Source: Sanderia malayensis (Eukaryota > Cnidaria > Scyphozoa > Semaeostomeae > Pelagiidae). From it: a stretch of DNA of 64,000 nt. This document shows, in pieces, positions 49,505 to 61,299 of this stretch. The position numbers and the translations under genes were made by a program. The stretch is taken from the NCBI GenBank assembly GCA_013076295.1, contig RQOL01000893.1, positions 53,523-117,522 on the forward strand. The letters run 5' to 3'. Position 1 is the stretch's first letter. Each line of letters begins with the position of its first letter. The notes beneath the pieces were generated by a model that made no database searches, was not told where the DNA came from, and saw nothing but the letters and a program-made list of their open reading frames with translations.

Positions 49505-51972
49505 GCAATTAGTGTGCAGTAATGTTAATATCACTAAAATCAAGCAAATGCATGTGTATTTCACTTAGGTTCAGCTGTAATAACGTGAATTCAAGTGCAA
49601 TTAGTGTGCAGTAATGTTAAAATCACTAAAAACAAGCAAATGCATGTGTATTTTGCTTAGTTTCACCTGTAAAAAAGTAAATTGATGTGCATATAGTGTG
49701 AATAAACGTTAATCGCACTCAAAAAAAGCAAAAGCATGTGTATTTTACTTAGTTTCAGCCGTAAAAACGTAATTTCATGTGTAAGTAGTGTGAATAAATG
49801 TTAATATCAGTGAAAACAAGCAAATGCATTTGTATTTTACTTAGTTTTAGCTGTAATAACGTGCATTCAAGTGCAATTAGTGTGCAGTAATGTTAATATC
49901 ACTAAAAACAAGCAAATGCATGTGTATTTTGCTTAGTTTCACCTGTAAAAAAGTAAATTGATGTGCATATAGTGTGAATAAACGTTAATCGCACTCAAAA
50001 AATGAAATTAATCGCACATGTGTATTTTACTTAGTTTCAGCTGTAATAACTTGGATTCATGTGCAATTAGTGTGCAGTAATGTTAATATCACTGAAACAA
50101 GCAAATGCATTTGTATTTTACTTAGTTTTAGCTGTAATAACGTGCATTCAAGTGCAATTAGTGTGCAGTAATGTTAATATCACTAAAAACAAGCAATGCA
50201 TGTGTATTTTGCTTAGTTTCAACTGTGAAAACGTAAATTAATATGCAATTAATGTGATTGAATGTTAATATCACTGAAAACAAGCAAATGCATGTGTATT
50301 TTAATTAGTTTCAACTGTAAAAAAGTAAATTGATGTGCATATAGTGTGAATAAACGTTAATATCACTGAAAACAAGGAAAAGCATGTGTATTTTACTTAG
50401 GTTCAGCCGCAAAAACGTAATTTCATGTGTAAGTAGTTTGAATAAATGTTAGTATCACTGAAAACAAGCAATGCATTTGTATTTTACTTAGTTTCAGCTG
50501 TAAAAACACGGCTTCATTTGCAATTAAGGTTAATGAACGTTAATATCACTGAAAACAAGGAAAAGCATGTGTATTTTACTTAGTTTCAGCCGCAAAAACG
50601 TAATTTCATGTGTAAGTAGTGTGAATAAATGTTAATATCACCGAAAACAAGCAAATGCTGGCGTATTTTACTAGTTTCAGCTGTAATAACGTGGATTCAT
50701 GTGCAATTGGTGTGCAGTAATGTTAATATCACTGAAAACAAGCAAATGAATGTGTATTTTACTTAGTTTCAGCGTAAAAACGTAATGTCATGTGTAAGTA
50801 GTGTGAATAAATGTTTAATATCACTGAAAACAAGCAAATGCATTTGTATTTTACTTAGTTTAGCTGTAATAACGTGCATTCAAGTGCAATTAGTGTGCAG
50901 TAATGTTAATATCACTAAAACAAGCAAATGCATGTGTATTTTGCTTAGTTTCAACTGTGAAAACGTAATTAATATGCAAGTAATGTGATTGAATGTTAAT
51001 ATCACTGAAAACAAGCAAATGCATGTGTATTTTAATTAGTTTCACTGTAAAAAAGTAAATTGATGTGCATATAGTGTGAATAAACGTTATATCACTGAAA
51101 ACAAGGAAAAGCATGTGTATTTTACTTAGTTTCAGCCGTAGAAAGTAATTTCATGTGTAAGTAGTGTGAATAATGTTAATATCACTGAAACAAGCAAATG
51201 CATTTGTATTTTATTTAGTTTCAGCTGTAAAACACGGCTTCATTCGCAATTAGGTTAATGAACGTTAATATCACTGAAAACAAGGAAAAGCATGTGTATT
51301 TACTTAGTTTCAGCCGTAAAAACGTAATTTCATGTTAAGTAGTGTGAATAAATGTTAATATCACTGAAAACAAGCAAATGCTGGCGTATTTTACTTAGTT
51401 TCAGCTGTAATAACGTGGATTCATGTGCAATTGGTGTGCAGTAATGTTAGTATCACTGAAAACAAGTAAATGCTGCGTATTTTATTTAATTTCAGCTGTA
51501 ATAATGTGGATTCATGGGCAATTAGTGTGCTGTAATGTTAATATCAAGGAAAACAAGCAATGCATGTGTATTTTACTTAGGTTCAGCTGTAATAACGTGG
51601 ATTCATGTGCAATTAGTGTGCAGTAGTCTTAGTATCACTGAACACAAGTAAATGCATCTTCATTTTACTTAGTTCCAACTGTAATAACGTGGATTCATGT
51701 GCAATTAGTGTGCAGTAATGTTAATATCACTGAAAAAAGCAAATGCATGTGTATTTACTTAGTTTCAGCATTAATAACGTGGATTCATGTGCAAATGTGT
51801 GCAGTAATGTTAATATCACTGAAAAAAGCAATGAATATGTATTTTACTTAGTTCAGCTGTAATAACGTGGATTCATGTGCAATTAGTATGCAGTATTGTT
51901 TATACTGAAAACAAGCAAATGCATGTGTATTTTACTTCGTTTTAGCTGTAATAACGTGGATTCAAGTGCAAT
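49505..51972 (+). repeat. Hybrid unit with a rearranged monomer and a duplication junction (2679 bp)
   Basis: Starts like a short unit, passes a rearranged monomer at 49995-50018 (TTAATCGCAC occurs twice, 23 bp apart), and then reads like a long unit. It crosses the 4.37-kb duplication junction at about 50.71 kb. From 50.75 kb single-base losses are dense. Confidence 0.83.
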
Positions 51973-52183
51973 GAAGTAATGAAGTAATGAAGTAATAAAG
52001 TAAATTTTACCCACAGTTTTCTACTGACATAATCCTGTTATGTACAGCTTGCTCAACTGTGAACAACGTATGAAACATTTTCAATTAAAATTAAATAAAA
52101 CAATTAGTATCATCGGTTTATTTAGCTACTATTTTTATTTTAAGATATTAAAAACAAGGTAAAACATAATAACTGCAATTAGC
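51973..52183 (-). mobile_element. Module copy 17 (211 bp)
   Basis: Duplicate of copy 15 (AATAAAGT unit, CATAATAAC) with two single-base losses in A runs. The last base is C. Confidence 0.77.
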
Positions 52184-53647
52184 GCAATTAGTGTGCAGTA
52201 ATGTTAATATCACTAAACCAAGCAAATGCATGTGTATTTCACTTAGTTCAGCTGTAATAACGTGAATTCAAGTGCAATTAGTGTGCAGTAATGTTAAAAT
52301 CACTAAAACAAGCAAATGCATGTGTATTTTGCTTAGTTTCACCTGTAAAAAGTAAATTGATGTGCATATAGTGTGAATAAACGTTAATCGCACTCAAAAA
52401 AGCAAAAGCATGTGTATTTTACTTAGTTTCAGCCGTAAAAACGTAATTTCATGTGTAAGTAGTGTGAATAAATGTTAATATCACTGAAAACAAGCAAATG
52501 CATTTGTATTTTACTTAGTTTTAGCTGTAATAACGTGCATTCAAGTGCAATTAGTGTGCAGTAATGTTAATATCATTAAAAACAAGCAAATGCATGTGTA
52601 TTTTGCTTAGTTTCAACTGTGAAAACGTAAATTAATATGCAGTAATGTGATTGAATGTTAATATCACTGAAAACAAGCAAATGCATGTGTATTTTAATAA
52701 GTTTCAACTGTAAAAAAGTAAATTGATGTGCATATAGTGTGAATAAACGTTAATATCACTGAAAACAAGGAAAAGCATGTGTATTTTACTTAGTTTCAGC
52801 CGTAAAAAGTAATTTCATGTGTAAGTAGTGTGAATAAATGTTAATATCACTGAAAACAAGCAAATGCATTTGTAATTTACTTAGTTTCAGCTGTAAAAAC
52901 ACGGCTTCATTTGCAATTAAGGTTAATGAACGTTAATATCACTGAAAACAAGGAAAAGCATGTGTATTTTACTTAGTTTCAGCCGTAAAAACGTAATTTC
53001 ATGTGTAAGTAGTGTGAATAAATGTTAATATCACTGAAAACAAGCAAATGCTTGCGTATTTTACTTAGTTTCAGCTGTAATAACGTAGATTCATGTGCAA
53101 TTGGTGTGCAGTAATGTTAGTATCACTGAAAACAAGCAAATGCTTGCGTATTTTATTTAATTTCAGCTGTAATAATGTGGATTCATGGGCAATTAGTGTG
53201 CTGTAATGTTAACATCAAGGAAAACAAGCAAATGCATGTGTATTTTACTTAGGTTCAGCTGTAATAACGTGGATTCATGTGCAATTAGTGTGCAGTAGTC
53301 TTAGTATCACTGAACACAAGTAAATGCGTCTTCATTTTACTTAGTTCCAACTGTAATAACGTGGATTCATGTGCAATTAGTGTGCAGTAATGTTAATATC
53401 ACTGAAAAAAAGCAAATGCATGTGTTTTACTTAGTTTCAGCATTAATAACGTGGATTCATGTGCAAATGGTGTGCAGTAATGTTAATATCACTGAAAACA
53501 AGCAAATGAATATGTATTTTACTTAGTTTCAGCTGTAATAACGTGGATTCATGTGCAATTAGTATGCAGTATTGTTTATACTGAAACAAGCAAATGCATG
53601 TGTATTTTACTTCGTTTTAGCTGTAATAACGTGGATTCAAGTGCAAT
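52184..53647 (+). repeat. Short-type unit S6 (1675 bp)
   Basis: Duplicate of S5 at an offset of 4.35-4.36 kb. It shares CGTAGATTC, GTTAACATC and GCATGTGTTTTAC. Confidence 0.86.
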
Positions 53648-53859
53648 GAAGTAATGAAGTAATGAAGTAATGAAGTAAATTTTACCCACAGTTTTCTACT
53701 GACATAATCCTGTTATGTACAGCTTGCTCAACTGTGAACAACGTGTGAAACAATTTTCAATTAAAATTAAATAAAACAATTAGTATCATCGGTTTATTTA
53801 GCTACTATTTTTATTTTAAGATATTAAAACAAGGTAAAAACGTAATAACTGCAATTAGC
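53648..53859 (-). mobile_element. Module copy 18 (212 bp, last in window)
   Basis: Duplicate of copy 16: ACGTGTGAAAC is shared, but its hairpin loop is the full TCCTG, so copy 16's loop loss is private. No further module occurs in the remaining 10.1 kb. Confidence 0.78.
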
Positions 53860-55008
53860 GCAATTAGTGTGCAGTAATGTTAATATCACTAAAATCAAGC
53901 AAATGCATGTGTATTTCACTTAGGTTCAGCTGTAATAACGTGAATTCAAGTGCAATTAGTGTGCAGTAATGTTAAAATCACTAAAACAAGCAAATGCATG
54001 TGTATTTTGCTTAGTTTCACCTGTAAAAAAGTAAATTGATGTGCATATAGTGTGAATAAACGTTAATCGCACTCAAAAAAGCAAAAGCATGTGTATTTTA
54101 CTTAGTTTCAGCCGTAAAAACGTAATTTCATGTGTAAGTAGTGTGAATAAATGTTAATATCAGTGAAAACAAGCAAATGCATTTGTATTTTACTTAGTTT
54201 TAGCTGTAATAACGTGCATTCAAGTGCAATTAGTGTGCAGTAATGTTAATATCACTAAAAACAAGCAAATGCATGTGTATTTTGCTTAGTTTCACCTGTA
54301 AAAAAGTAAATTGATGTGCATATAGTGTGAATAAACGTTAATCGCACTCAAAAAATGAAATTAATCGCACATGTGTATTTTACTTAGTTTCAGCTGTAAT
54401 AACTTGGATTCATGTGCAATTAGTGTGCAGTAATGTTAATATCACTGAAAACAAGCAAATGCATTTGTATTTTACTTAGTTTTAGCTGTAATAACGTGCA
54501 TTCAAGTGCAATTAGTGTGCAGTAATGTTAATATCACTAAAAACAAGCAAATGCATGTGTATTTTGCTTAGTTTCAACTGTGAAAACGTAAATTAATATG
54601 CAATTAATGTGATTGAATGTTAATATCACTGAAAACAAGCAAATGCATGTGTATTTTAATTAGTTTCAACTGTAAAAAGTAAATTGATGTGCATATAGTG
54701 TGAATAAACGTTAATATCACTGAAACAAGGAAAAGCATGTGTATTTTACTTAGGTTCAGCCGCAAAAACGTAATTTCATGTGTAAGTAGTTTGAATAAAT
54801 GTTAGTATCACTGAAAACAAGCAAATGCATTTGTATTTACTTAGTTTCAGCTGTAAAAACACGGCTTCATTTGCAATTAAGGTTAATGAACGTTAATATC
54901 ACTGAAACAAGGAAAAGCATGTGTATTTTACTTAGTTTCAGCCGCAAAACGTAATTTCATGTGTAAGTAGTGTGAATAAATGTTAATATCACCGAAAACA
55001 AGCAAATG

Positions 55009-56940
55009 CTGGCGTATTTTACTAGTTTCAGCTGTAATAACGTGGATTCATGTGCAATTGGTGTGCAGTAATGTTAGTATCACTGAAAACAAGCAAATGC
55101 TTGCGTATTTTATTTAATTTCAGCTGTAATAATGTGGATTAATGGGCAATTAGTGTGCTGTAATGTTAATATCAAGGAAAACAAGCAAATGCATGTGTAT
55201 TTTACTTAGTTCTAACTGTAATAACGTGGATTCATGTGCAATTAGTGTGCAGTATTGTTTATACTGAAAACAAGCAAATGCATATGTATTTTACTTCGTT
55301 TTAGCTGTAATAACGTGAATTCAAGTGCAATTAGTGTGCAGTAATGTTAATATCACTAAAAGCAAGCAAATGCATGTGTATTTTACTTGGGTTCAGCTGT
55401 AATAACGTGAATTCAAGTGCAATTAGTGTGCAGTAATGTCAAAATCACTAAAACAAGCAAATGCATGTGTATTTTGCTTAGTTTCACCTGTAAAAAAGTA
55501 AATTGATGTGCATATAGTGTGAATAAACGTTAATCGCATTGAAAAAAAGCAAAAGCATGTGTATTGTACTTAGTTTCAGCTGTAAAAACGTAAATTCAGG
55601 TGTAAGTAGTGTGAATGGATGTTAATATCACTGAAAACAAGCAAATGCATTTGTATTTTACTTAGTTCCAACTGTAATAACTTGGATTCATGTGCAATTA
55701 GTGTGCAGTAATGTTAATATCACTGAAAAAAAGCAAAAGCATGTGTATTGTACTTAGTTTCAGCTGTAAAAACGTAAATTCAGGTGTAAGTAGTGTGAAT
55801 GGATGTTAATATCAAGGAAAACAAGCAAATGCATGTGTATTTTACTTAGTTCCAACTGTAATAACTTGGATTCATGTGCAATTAGTGTGCAGTAATGTTA
55901 ATATCACTGAAAAAAAGCAAATGCATGTGTATTTCACTTAGTTTCAGCATTAATAACGTGGATTCATGAGCAAATGGTGTGCAGTAATGTTAATATCACT
56001 GAAAACAAGCGAATGCATGTGTATTTTACTTCGTTTCAGCTGTGATAACATGGCTTCATGTGCAATTAGTGTGAATGAATGTTAATATCACTGGAAGCAA
56101 GCAAATGCATGTGTAATTTACCTAGCTTCAATTCTAAAAACGTAAATTCGTGTGCACTTAGTGTGAATGAATGTTAATGTCACTGACAACAAGCAAATGC
56201 TTGTGTTTTTTACATAATATTAGCTGTAATAACGTGGATTCATGTCCATTAGTGTGCAGTAATGTTAATATCACTTAAAACTAGCAAATGCATGTGTATT
56301 TTACTAAGTTTCATATGTATTAACGTTGATTCATGTCCAATTAGTGTGCAGTAATGTTATTATTACTGAAATCAAGCAAATGCTTGCGTATTTTAATTAG
56401 TTTCAGCTGTAATAACGTGGATTCATGAGCAATTAGTGTGCAGTAATGTTAATATCACTGAAAACAAGCAAATGTATGTGTATTTTACTTAGTTTCAGCT
56501 TAATAACGTGGATTCATGTGAAATTAGTGTGCAGTATTGTTGATACTGAAAACAAGCAAATGCATTTGTATTTTACTTTTCAGCTGTAAAAACACGGCTT
56601 CATTTGCAATTAAGGTTAATGAAAGTTAAGATCACTGAAAACAAGCAAATGCATGTGTAATTTACTTAGTTTCAACTGTAAAAACGTAACTTAATCTGCA
56701 GTTAATGTGAATGAATGTGAATGTCACTGAAAGCAAGCAAATGCATGTGTATTTTAATTAGTTTCAACTGTAAAAAAGTAAATTGATGTGCATATAGTGT
56801 GAATAAACGTTAATATCACTGAAAACAAGGAAAAGCATGTGTATTTTACTTAGTTTCAGCCGTAAAAACGTAATTTCATGTGTAAGTAGTGTGAATAAAT
56901 GTTAATATCACTGAAAACAAGCAAATGCATTTGTATTTTA
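55009..56940 (+). repeat. 3.2-kb-offset duplicate segment, copy 1
   Basis: Unusual divergent monomers occur in the same order here and at 58209-60150, offset about 3200 bp: AGTGTGAATGGATG, CATTAGTGTGC, GTTATTATTACTG with ATCAAGC, CCTAGCTTCAATTC, and TTTTACTTTTCAGCTG. Copy 1 is regular in length. A partial third copy runs from 57385 to about 57740. Confidence 0.86.
55324..55340 (+). other. Empty module site, right domain (1)
   Basis: A GTTTATACTG monomer and TTACTTCGTTTTAGCTG lead to GAATTCAAGTGCAATTAGTG without interruption. Next come the ATCACTAAAAGC and CTTGGGTTCAGCTG monomers that correspond to those right of the module. The insertion point GCAAT is at 55327-55331. Confidence 0.78.
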
Positions 56941-57699
56941 CTTAGTTTCAACTGTGAAAACGTAAATTAATATGCAATTAATGTGATTGAATGTTAATAT
57001 CACTGAAAACAAGCAAATGCATGTGTATTTTAATAGTTTCAACTGTAAAAAAGTAAATTGATGTGCATATAGTGTGAATAAACGTTAATATCACTGAAAC
57101 AAGGAAAAGCATGTGTATTTTACTTAGGTTCAGCCGCAAAAACGTAATTTCATGTGTAAGTAGTGTGAATAAATGTTAATATCACTGAAAACAAGCAAAT
57201 GCATTTGTATTTTACTTAGTTTCAGCTGTAAAAACACGGCTTCATTTGCAATTAAGGTTAATGAACGTTAATATCACTGAAACAAGGAAAAGCATGTGTA
57301 TTTTACTTAGTTTCAGCCGCAAAAACGTAATTTCATGTGTAAGTAGTGTGAATAAATGTTAATATCACCGAAAACAAGCAAATGCTGGCGTATTTTACTA
57401 GTTTCAGCTGTAATAACGTGGATTCATGTGCAATTGGTGTGCAGTAATGTTAGTATCACTGAAAACAAGCAAATGCTTGCGTATTTTATTTAATTTCAGC
57501 TGTAATAATGTGGATTAATGGGCAATTAGTGTGCTGTAATGTTAATATCAAGGAAAACAAGCAAATGCATGTGTATTTTACTTAGTTCCAACTGTAATAA
57601 CGTGGATTCATGTGCAATTAGTGTGCAGTATTGTTTATACTGAAAACAAGCAAATGCATATGTATTTTACTTCGTTTTAGCTGTAATAACGTGAATTCA

Positions 57700-57716
57700 A
57701 GTGCAATTAGTGTGCA
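57700..57716 (+). other. Empty module site, right domain (2)
   Basis: Same flanks as the site at 55327 on the left. On the right the order switches to a TTTTGCTTAGTTTCAACTG monomer, so this copy has recombined just downstream. GCAAT is at 57703-57707. Confidence 0.74.
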
Positions 57717-58208
57717 GTAATGTTAATATCACTAAAAGCAAGCAAATGCATGTGTATTTTGCTTAGTTTCAACTGTGAAAACGTAAATTAATATGCAATT
57801 AATGTGATGAATGTTAATATCACTGAAAACAAGCAAATGCATGTGTATTTTAATTAGTTTCAACTGTAAAAAAGTAAATTGATGTGCATATAGTGTGAAT
57901 AAACGTTAATATCACTGAAAACAAGGAAAAGCATGTGTATTTTACTTAGGTTCAGCCGCAAAAACGTAATTTCATGTGTAAGTAGTGTGAATAAATGTTA
58001 ATATCACTGAAAACAAGCAAATGCATTTGTATTTTACTTAGTTTCAGCTGTAAAAACACGGCTTCATTTGCAATTAAGGTTAATGAACGTTAATATCACT
58101 GAAAACAAGGAAAAGCATGTGTATTTTACTTAGTTTCAGCCGGCAAAAACGTAATTTCATGTGTAAGTAGTGTGAATAAATGTTAATATCACCGAAAACA
58201 AGCAAATG

Positions 58209-60150
58209 CTGGCGTATTTTACTAGTTTCAGCTGTAATAACGTGGATTCATGTGCAATTGGTGTGCCAGTAATGTTAGTATCACTGAAAACAAGCAAATG
58301 CTTGCGTATTTATTTAATTTCAGCTGTAATAATGTGGATTAATGGGCAATTAGTGTGCTGTAATGTTAATATCAAGGAAAACAAGCAAATGCATGTGTAT
58401 TTTACTTAGTTCCAACTGTAATAACGTGGATTCATGTGCAATTAGTGTGCAGTATTGTTTATACTGAAAACAAGCAAATGCATATGTATTTTACTTCGTT
58501 TTAGCTGTAATAACGTGAATCAAGTGCAATTAGTGTGCAGTAATGTTAATATCACTAAAAGCAAGCAAATGCATGTGTATTTTACTTGGGTTCAGCTGTA
58601 ATAACGTGAATTCAAGTGCAATTAGTGTGCAGTAATGTCAAAATCACTAAAACAAGCAAATGCATGTGTATTTTGCTTAGTTTCACCTGTAAAAAAAGTA
58701 AATTGATGTGCATATAGTGGTGAATAAACGTTAATCCGCATTGAAAAAAAGCAAAAGCATGTGTATTGTACTTAGTTTCAGCTGGTAAAAACGTAAATTC
58801 AGGTGTAAGTAGTGTAATGGATGTTAATATCACTGAAAACAAGCAAATGCATTTGTATTTACTTAGTTCCAACTGTAATAACTTGGATTCATGTGCAATT
58901 AGTGTGCAAGTAATGTTAATATCACTGAAAAAAAAGCAAAGCATGGTATTGTACTTAGTTTCAGCTGTAAAAACGTAAATTCAGGGTGTAAGTAGTGTGA
59001 ATGGATGTTATATCAAGGGAAAACAAGCAAATGCATGTGTATTTTACTTAGTTCCAACTGTAATAACTTGGATTCATGTGCAATTAGTGGTGCAGTAATG
59101 TTAATATCACTGAAAAAAAAGCAAATGCATGTGTATTTCACTTAGTTTCAGCATAATAACGTGGATTCATGAGCAAATGGTGTGCCAGTAATGTTAATAT
59201 CACTGAAAACAAGCGAATGCATGTGATTTTACTTCGTTTCAGCGTGATAACATGGCTTCATGTGCAATTAGTGTGAATGAATGTTAATATCACTGGAAGC
59301 AAGCAAATGCATGTGTAATTTACCTAGCTTCAATTCTAAAAACGTAAATTCGTGTGCACTTAGTGTGAATGATGTTAATGTCACTGACAACAAGCAAATG
59401 CTTTGTGTTTTTTACATAATATTAGCTGTAATAACGTGGATTCATGTCCATTAGTGGTGCAGTAATGTTAATATCACTTAAAACTAGCAAATGCATGGTG
59501 TATTTTACTAAGTTTCATATGTATTAACGTTGATTCATGTCCAATTAGTGTGCCAGTAATGTTATTATTACTGAAATCAAGCAAATGCTTGCGTATTTAA
59601 TTAGTTTCAGCTGTAATAACGTGGATTCATGAGCAATTAGTGTGCAGTAATGTTAATATCACTGAAAACAAGCAAATGTATGTGTATTTTACTTAGTTTC
59701 AGCCTGTAATAACGTGGATTCATGTGAAATTAGTGTGCAGTTTGTGATACTGAAAACAAGCAAATGCATTTGTATTTTACTTTTCAGCTGTAAAACACGG
59801 CTTCATTTGCAATTAAGGTAATGAAAGTTAAGATCACTGAAAACAAGCAAATGCATGGTGTAATTTACTTAGTTTCAACTGTAAAAACGTAACTTAATGT
59901 GCAGTTAATGTGAATGAATGTGAATGTCACTGAAAGCAAGCAAATGCATGTGTATTTTAATTAGTTTCAAACTGTAAAAAAGTAAATTGATGTGCATATA
60001 GTGTGAATAAACGTTAATATCACTGAAAACAAGGAAAAGCATGTGTATTTTACTTAGTTTCAGCCGTAAGAAACGTAATTTCATGTTGTAAGTAGTGTGA
60101 ATAAATGTTAATATCACTGAAAACAAGCAAAATGCATTTGTATTTTTACT
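58209..60150 (+). repeat. 3.2-kb-offset duplicate segment, copy 2 (insertion-rich)
   Basis: Matches 55009-56940 but carries about twenty added single bases that mostly double a neighbouring base, such as GTGCCAGT (58264, 59182, 59551), AGTGGTG (58717, 59087, 59455, 60188), AATCCGC (58733) and GCTGGTAAAA (58783). It also carries several deletions. The spurious frames at 58206-58409 (+), 58612-58944 (-), 58766-58978 (+) and 59905-60126 (-) arise from these. Confidence 0.85.
58523..58539 (+). other. Empty module site, right domain (3)
   Basis: Duplicate of the 55327 site with one T lost in GTGAATCAAGTG. GCAAT is at 58526-58530 and runs on into TAGTGTGCAG. Confidence 0.76.
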
Positions 60151-61299
60151 TAGTTTTAGCTGTAATAACGTGCATTCAAGTGCAATTAGTGGTGGAGTAA
60201 TGTTAATATCACTAAAAACAGCAAATGCATGGTGTTTTGCTTAGTTTCAACTGTGAAAACGTAAATTAATATGCAATTAATGTGATGAATGTTAATATCA
60301 CTGAAAACAACAGCAAATGCATGTGTATTTTAATTAGTTCAACTGTAAAAAAGTAAATTGATGTGCATATAGTGTGAATAAACGTTAATATCACTGAAAA
60401 CAAGCAAAAGCATGTGTATTTTACTTAGTTTCAGCCGTAAAAACGTCATTTCATGTGTAAGTAGTGTGAATAAATGTTAATATCACTGAAAACAAGCAAA
60501 TGCATTGGTATTTTACTTAGTTTCAGCTGTAAAAACACGGCTTCATTTGCAATTAAGGTTAATGAAAGTTAAGATCACTGAAAACAAGGAAATGCATGTG
60601 TAATTTACTTAGTTTCAACTGTAAAAACGTAACTTAATGTGCAGTTAATGTGAATGAATGTGAATGTCACTGAAAACAAGGAAATGCATGTGTATTTTAC
60701 TTAGTTTGAACTGTAAAACAGTAAATTGATGTGTACTTAGTGTGAAGGAATGTTAATATCACTGAAAACAGGCCAGCCAATGCATGTGTCTTTTACTTCG
60801 ATTCAGCTGTAATAACGTTGCTTCATGTGCAATTAGTTTGAATGAATCTTAATATCACTGAAAGCAAGCAAATGCATGTGTATTTTACTTACTTTCAAAT
60901 GTAATAACGTGGGTTCATGTGCATTTATTGTGCAGTAATGTTAATATTACTGAAAACAAGCAAATGCATATGTATTTACTTAGTTTCAGCTGTAATAACA
61001 TGGATTCATGTGCAATTAGTGTGCGGTATTGTTAATACTGAAAACAAGCAAATGCGTGTGTATTTTACTTAGTTTTAGCTGTAATAACGTTCATTCAAGT
61101 GCAATTAGTGTGCAGTAATGTTACTATCACTAAAACAAGCAAATGCATGTGCATTTTGCTTAGTTTCAACTGTGAAAACGTAAATTAATATGCAATTAAT
61201 GTGATTGAATGTTAATATCACTGAAAACAAGCAAATGCATGTGTATTTTAATTAGTTTCAACTGTAAAAAGTAAATTGATATGCACATAGTGTGAATAA

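Larger units (their letters stand above)
46345..50714 (+). repeat. 4.37-kb tandem duplication, copy 1
   Basis: It shares many private variants with 50715-55060 at offsets of 4354-4377 bp: GTAATGTCATG (46405 and 50782), CGTAGAAAG, CGTAGATTC (48730 and 53087), GTTAACATCAAGG (48855 and 53208), TATCAGTG (49805 and 54159) and a rearranged monomer (49995 and 54350). The junction is in CAATTGGTGTGCAG at about 50706-50720, left-matched to 55040 and right-matched to 46340. Confidence 0.88.
11507..53859 (+). repeat. Central domain: satellite punctuated by 18 module copies
   Basis: Eighteen copies of one non-satellite segment occur at identical phase in the monomer and in one orientation. Start-to-start spacings are 3057, 3004, 2790, 1685, 2790, 1685, 2789, 1491, 2881, 2790, 1491, 3434, 3154, 3064, 1682, 2679 and 1675 bp. 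The alternation of about 2790 and about 1685 defines a phased 4475-bp unit in the first half of the domain. From 29.3 kb a composite unit of 7162 bp takes over. No gene is visible between modules. Confidence 0.95.
50715..55060 (+). repeat. 4.37-kb tandem duplication, copy 2 (error-rich first part)
   Basis: Partner of 46345-50714. Between about 50.75 and 52.4 kb I marked more than twenty one-base deletions that copy 1 lacks, mostly in runs of A or T (for example GTATTTACTTAG, GAAACAAGC, TTTCACTG). From 52.4 kb the two copies agree closely. Confidence 0.87.

Noticed and set aside
50785..51114. Open frames 50785-50988 (+) and 50890-51114 (-) as small genes
   Set aside because: They translate satellite monomers only and exist because single-base losses remove stops. 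The duplicate locus 4.37 kb upstream has no such frames.
51423..51626. Open frame 51423-51626 (+) as a gene
   Set aside because: Pure satellite. The one-base losses at TGCTGCGT and GCAATGCATG create the frame.
58206..58978. Open frames 58206-58409 (+), 58612-58944 (-, 110 codons) and 58766-58978 (+)
   Set aside because: All lie in the insertion-rich patch, overlap each other on both strands and repeat the same satellite-derived peptides. The cleaner copy at 55.0-55.8 kb lacks them.
59905..60126. Open frame 59905-60126 (-)
   Set aside because: Satellite sequence opened by added bases near 59966, 60066 and 60083.
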